Part shown: piece by piece, positions 61,623-64,000 of the stretch
Numbering within the stretch: the first letter of the stretch is position 1
Layout of the letters: each line of letters begins with the position of its first letter
DNA from: Acidobacteriota bacterium
Lineage (GTDB): Bacteria; Acidobacteriota; Blastocatellia; HR10
NCBI GenBank assembly: GCA_030550025.1
Contig: JAUQQC010000003.1
Span: 101,464 to 165,463, forward strand
DNA: 64,000 nucleotides
Direction of reading: 5' to 3'
Position numbers and translations under genes: made by a program
Notes under the pieces: model-generated
What the model was told of the DNA's origin: nothing
The model's input: the letters and a program-made list of their open reading frames with translations, nothing else
Database searches by the model: none

Positions 61623-62498
61623 TCACGGAACGACAACGCGGATGGCCCGTGGGACGATCTCAATCGTCACGGGCGTCTCCTGAACGTATTCCCCATCGGC
61701 GAAAACCGAGAGCGGCTCGGTCGAAAGAATTCGAATCCGCCGCGCGCGGTAAAACTCCGCAGCCGGATGCCCTCGATGGCGGCCCCGATACACCGAGGGG
61801 ATCGCCCACAGGATGTGACGTCGCGCCATGCGATTCACGAGGCAGAGATCGAGCCATCCATCATCCATCTTCGCCTCCGGGAGGATCCGGAATCCCCCTC
61901 CGAAGAATGCCCCATTGCCTACAGCGACGAGCACCACCTCGCGCTCGAGTTCGCGTCCGTCCACCCAAAGGTGGAGCGAACGCGGCACATATAAGCGGAG
62001 CCCATGTAAGAGCGCCCTCCAATACCGCCATCGGCGGCCGAAGGCGGTCGTGACTTGAGCGTTCGCGAGCCGATTGACCTCGGCGCTTAAGCCCACGCTC
62101 GCCACGGACGCGAAGAACCGATCGCCGATGCATGCCAAGTCGAGCACTCGCGTCCGCCCCCGAGCGAGAACGTTACAGGCAGCCCCATAGTCGCACGGGA
62201 TACCAAGGCCGCGCGCCAAATCGTTTCCGCTCCCCAACGGGATGATACCGAGCGTCACCGAACTGCCGAAAACCGACGGTAGAAGATAGTGCACCGTACC
62301 ATCTCCCCCACATCCGATGAGCAGGTCATATCCGGCACGCACGGCCTCCGAAGCCAGCGCCGTCACGTGCTGGGCGCTCTGGCTGAGTGCCATTTCCAGA
62401 TCACGAAACGTCTGTCGCAAAAGCGTCCACACGCGCATGGCGAATCGGCCCGCTCGCCCTCGCCCAGCTTGTGGATTGACTACCAGACAGACGCGCAT
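61623..62498 (-). CDS. diacylglycerol-kinase-family lipid kinase
   Basis: Cytoplasmic kinase that phosphorylates diacylglycerol or a related lipid; YegS and DgkB are relatives. VCLVVNPQAGRGRAGRF starts at residue 3, the ATP motif is GCGGDGTVHYLL near 65-76, LGIIPLGSGNDLARGLGIP is near 83-101, and DDGWLDLCLVNRM and VFADGEYVQETP are the C-terminal marks. 291 residues is normal. ATG 62498 has GGAGG just 3 bp upstream. It is the first of a four-gene minus-strand run with ygfZ, the Nramp-like gene and the O-antigen-ligase-like gene, suggesting envelope and lipid functions. The 62499-62721 gap shows nothing I can name. Confidence 0.92.
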   Translation of the reverse strand: MRVCLVVNPQAGRGRAGRFAMRVWTLLRQTFRDLEMALSQSAQHVTALASEAVRAGYDLLIGCGGDGTVHYLLPSVFGSSVTLGIIPLGSGNDLARGLGIPCDYGAACNVLARGRTRVLDLACIGDRFFASVASVGLSAEVNRLANAQVTTAFGRRWRYWRALLHGLRLYVPRSLHLWVDGRELEREVVLVAVGNGAFFGGGFRILPEAKMDDGWLDLCLVNRMARRHILWAIPSVYRGRHRGHPAAEFYRARRIRILSTEPLSVFADGEYVQETPVTIEIVPRAIRVVVP

Positions 62499-62721
62499 GG
62501 GCCTCCAAAATACCAAAAAGTGAATCCCCCTGACAATCCCGATCAGATAGACGGAGATCTTCGCCCCCGCCCAGCTAAAGAGACGGAAGGGGAAAGCATC
62601 GCGGACTATATCGCGGACTTCTCCCTGGGACGCCTATCGCAAAGCGTCGTTTCGCGGATGCGCGCTACGCGCGGTAGACGCCGAAGGTGATCCTTTGCTT
62701 TGGATCGCAGCGATCGCAATC

Positions 62722-62853
62722 TCATCGGCGCGAAGGCTTGGGCCTTTGCCGTTGCATGCGCGCCCGCCCGCAGCGGGGACAGATCCACTTCCGCTGCTTG
62801 TGAAAGCTCCGCTTTTGTTCGACCATCTTAATCCGACACCGCCGGCAGATCAT
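62722..62853 (-). CDS. 43-residue zinc-ribbon protein
   Basis: The frame reads MICRRCRIKMVEQKRSFHK, then QRKWICPRCGRARMQRQRP. Two CxxC pairs (residues 3-6 and 25-28) spaced by about 18 residues make a zinc ribbon, and the rest is very basic, so RNA or DNA binding is likely. ATG 62853 gives the natural start before the first CxxC; there is no clear SD, and a GTG at 62922 would add 23 residues. I recall similar tiny proteins in other bacteria but know no function. It follows the CopZ-like gene by 85 bp on the same strand. Confidence 0.6.
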   Translation of the reverse strand: MICRRCRIKMVEQKRSFHKQRKWICPRCGRARMQRQRPKPSRR

Positions 62854-62938
62854 ACGCGGCAGAATGAGCGGGCCGCCGATCGCTCTATAAAGCCCCCCAT
62901 GCAGCGACGGCTTCGAACCCACAGCTAAGCGCAGATGC

Positions 62939-63424
62939 CTAGCCAGCGCTCTGGCCCCCCGCCTTTGAGCGTATGGTCGCGAACACCACGTGCATCACCA
63001 TGCCCAGACAGCAGCGGCCCGAAGGGTTTTTGATCTCGCAGGCGCAGCGGCCGGCTTTCACCTGCGCTTTAATGAAATCGGGGATGGTCGTTCGTCCTGT
63101 CGCCCCGATCTCTTCGAGCACCATTTGCTTGGTGATGCCGAAGCAGTAGCAAAGTGGCACCGGATCCTCGGTCTCTTTGATCCCGACGCGGACTTTCACC
63201 TCGCCCTTGTGAAAGTATGAATCGGCCTCGTTCGAGAAATACACGACCGGACACGTGGGCGTCGGGCAGAAGAAATAGGCGGCGTTCATCAGGCGCGCGA
63301 GGGCCGGTTCAGTGAGCAAGTGTTCCATCGTCACTCGCTTCACCGTCTGCCCTTCCTGTCCGCAAATGCGACAACGGGATCGCGCCTTCCGCGGCAGGAC
63401 CGCTCCCGAGCAACATTCGGACAT
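62939..63424 (-). CDS. stand-alone CopZ N-terminal (Zn and 2Fe-2S) domain protein
   Basis: In Archaeoglobus CopZ this type of domain binds zinc and a 2Fe-2S cluster and is fused to a copper-binding HMA domain. Here it is a separate 161-residue protein with rich cysteine motifs: SECCSG at 2-7, CRICGQEG near 18-25, FCPTPTCPVVYF near 50, PLCYCFGI near 92, and CACEIKNPSGRCCLG near 125-140. The HMA part is missing but lies in the next gene upstream, 8 bp away. ATG 63424 follows GAGGAGG. Metal-dependent electron transfer or copper handling is likely. Confidence 0.82.
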   Translation of the reverse strand: MSECCSGAVLPRKARSRCRICGQEGQTVKRVTMEHLLTEPALARLMNAAYFFCPTPTCPVVYFSNEADSYFHKGEVKVRVGIKETEDPVPLCYCFGITKQMVLEEIGATGRTTIPDFIKAQVKAGRCACEIKNPSGRCCLGMVMHVVFATIRSKAGGQSAG

Positions 63425-63432
63425 GCCTCCTC

Positions 63433-63999
63433 TCACAGCTTGGCCTTGAATCCGATTTGGTTGATGGCTTCGATCAACTGCCCGAGAGTGACTTTCGCCG
63501 GATCGAAGGTCAGGACGACCTGCCTCTCCTGGAAGCGCACCTCGACCGCCTTCATCCCATCGAGCCGAGCGAGCGTCTGCCGAACCGATTCGGCACAGCC
63601 TGCGCACGTCATCCCCTCGATGAGGATTGTCGCCGTCATGGTTTTGACGTTGAACCCGGCCTTCCGGATCGCTTCGACTAACTGATCCATCTTCACTCGC
63701 GTCGGATCGTACTCGACAGCGGCTTCGCCTTTTTCGTAGCTCACTATCGCAGACCGCACGCCGGGGATCTCTTTGAATGCAACCTCCACGCGCGCCGCGC
63801 ACCTGTCGCAAGTCATTCCGCTGAGGGCCATCCGTACCCTGGCGAACCGTTCGGCCACCGCTTGCGCGCTTGACGCAGAATGCTCGCTCGCGTGGAGTGC
63901 CGCCCATAGCCGCGCGGAATAATATGGGAATGCCGCAAAGGCCACGATCGCGACTGTGGCGATCCACAGCACGAGCTTACTCCATCGCGAGCCCTCGGG
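63433..63999 (-). CDS. MerT-MerP-type or tandem HMA metal-binding protein, 5' end outside the window
   Basis: The visible 188 residues begin inside a membrane segment (LVLWIATVAIVAFAAFPYYS), similar to the last helix of MerT mercury transporters. They then carry two heavy-metal-associated domains: GMTCDRCAARVEVAF near residue 60 and GMTCAGCAESVRQTL near 130. Each CxxC binds a soft metal such as Hg(II) or Cu(I). The frame is open to the edge of the window, so the true start is beyond it, and a fused MerT N-terminus with more helices is likely. It is followed 8 bp later by the stand-alone CopZ domain; together they form a metal-handling operon. Mercury versus copper cannot be decided here. Confidence 0.75.
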   Translation of the reverse strand, partial: PEGSRWSKLVLWIATVAIVAFAAFPYYSARLWAALHASEHSASSAQAVAERFARVRMALSGMTCDRCAARVEVAFKEIPGVRSAIVSYEKGEAAVEYDPTRVKMDQLVEAIRKAGFNVKTMTATILIEGMTCAGCAESVRQTLARLDGMKAVEVRFQERQVVLTFDPAKVTLGQLIEAINQIGFKAKL

Positions 64000-64000
64000 C

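Noticed and set aside
1-64000. tRNA genes, rRNA, CRISPR arrays, transposases and phage genes
   Set aside because: I looked through the intergenic regions and saw no cloverleaf, repeat-spacer array, or recognisable mobile-element or phage protein.

Overview
The window is a 64 kb piece of a GC-rich bacterial chromosome. I read it as Acidobacteriota, at moderate confidence. The reasons are Oar-like TonB-dependent receptors with an N-terminal carboxypeptidase-regulatory domain, Tat-exported glycosidases, a FecR-domain protein, DUF885-type metallopeptidases, a TPR protein ending in a TonB domain, and frequent AGGAGG-type ribosome binding sites. I saw no rRNA, tRNA, CRISPR array, transposase or phage gene.

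Region 1 (1-10348) is mostly core metabolism. The plus strand carries argG (cut by the window edge), an unrecognised P-loop protein, argC, an N-succinyl/N-acetylornithine carbamoyltransferase and argB. The minus strand carries ETF-quinone oxidoreductase, thiD, a multi-HTH DNA-binding protein and argH. The carbamoyltransferase implies arginine synthesis through acylated citrulline rather than free ornithine.

Region 2 (10476-36500) is a carbohydrate-utilisation locus centred on arabinose polymers: aldose epimerase, GH127, GH51, GH31, two further secreted carbohydrate-active candidates, GH146, Oar-like receptors, an APC permease, a DUF885 protein and an S9 peptidase. Two minus-strand transcription units appear to start from promoters of the same design, with TCGTTC direct repeats 21 bp apart just upstream of the -35 hexamer. 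Four loci here are damaged: a GH31/receptor fusion, a shrunken M24 peptidase, a receptor relic, and a permease missing its middle. This may be real decay or an assembly problem.

Region 3 (36600-44700) has a hemerythrin-like protein, a structured leader with a 30-residue membrane peptide, two paralogous TPR proteins ending in Fis-type HTH domains (each with direct repeats at its promoter), a tandem ThyX, a FecR protein and an SDR.

Region 4 (44892-62500) is mixed housekeeping and envelope: an M28-PDZ peptidase, an alpha/beta hydrolase, a cupin, two MDR dehydrogenases, folE, a Ycf45-like ATPase, a CcsA-type cytochrome assembly protein beside a tiny CxxCH protein, a membrane-anchored trypsin-like protease, a TPR-TonB protein, and a DAGK/YgfZ/Nramp-like/O-antigen-ligase operon. 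The ligase-like protein has an inserted PDZ domain.

Region 5 (62722-64000) holds a 43-residue zinc ribbon, a stand-alone CopZ N-terminal domain and a truncated MerT-MerP-type tandem HMA protein, which suggests metal handling that continues beyond the edge.
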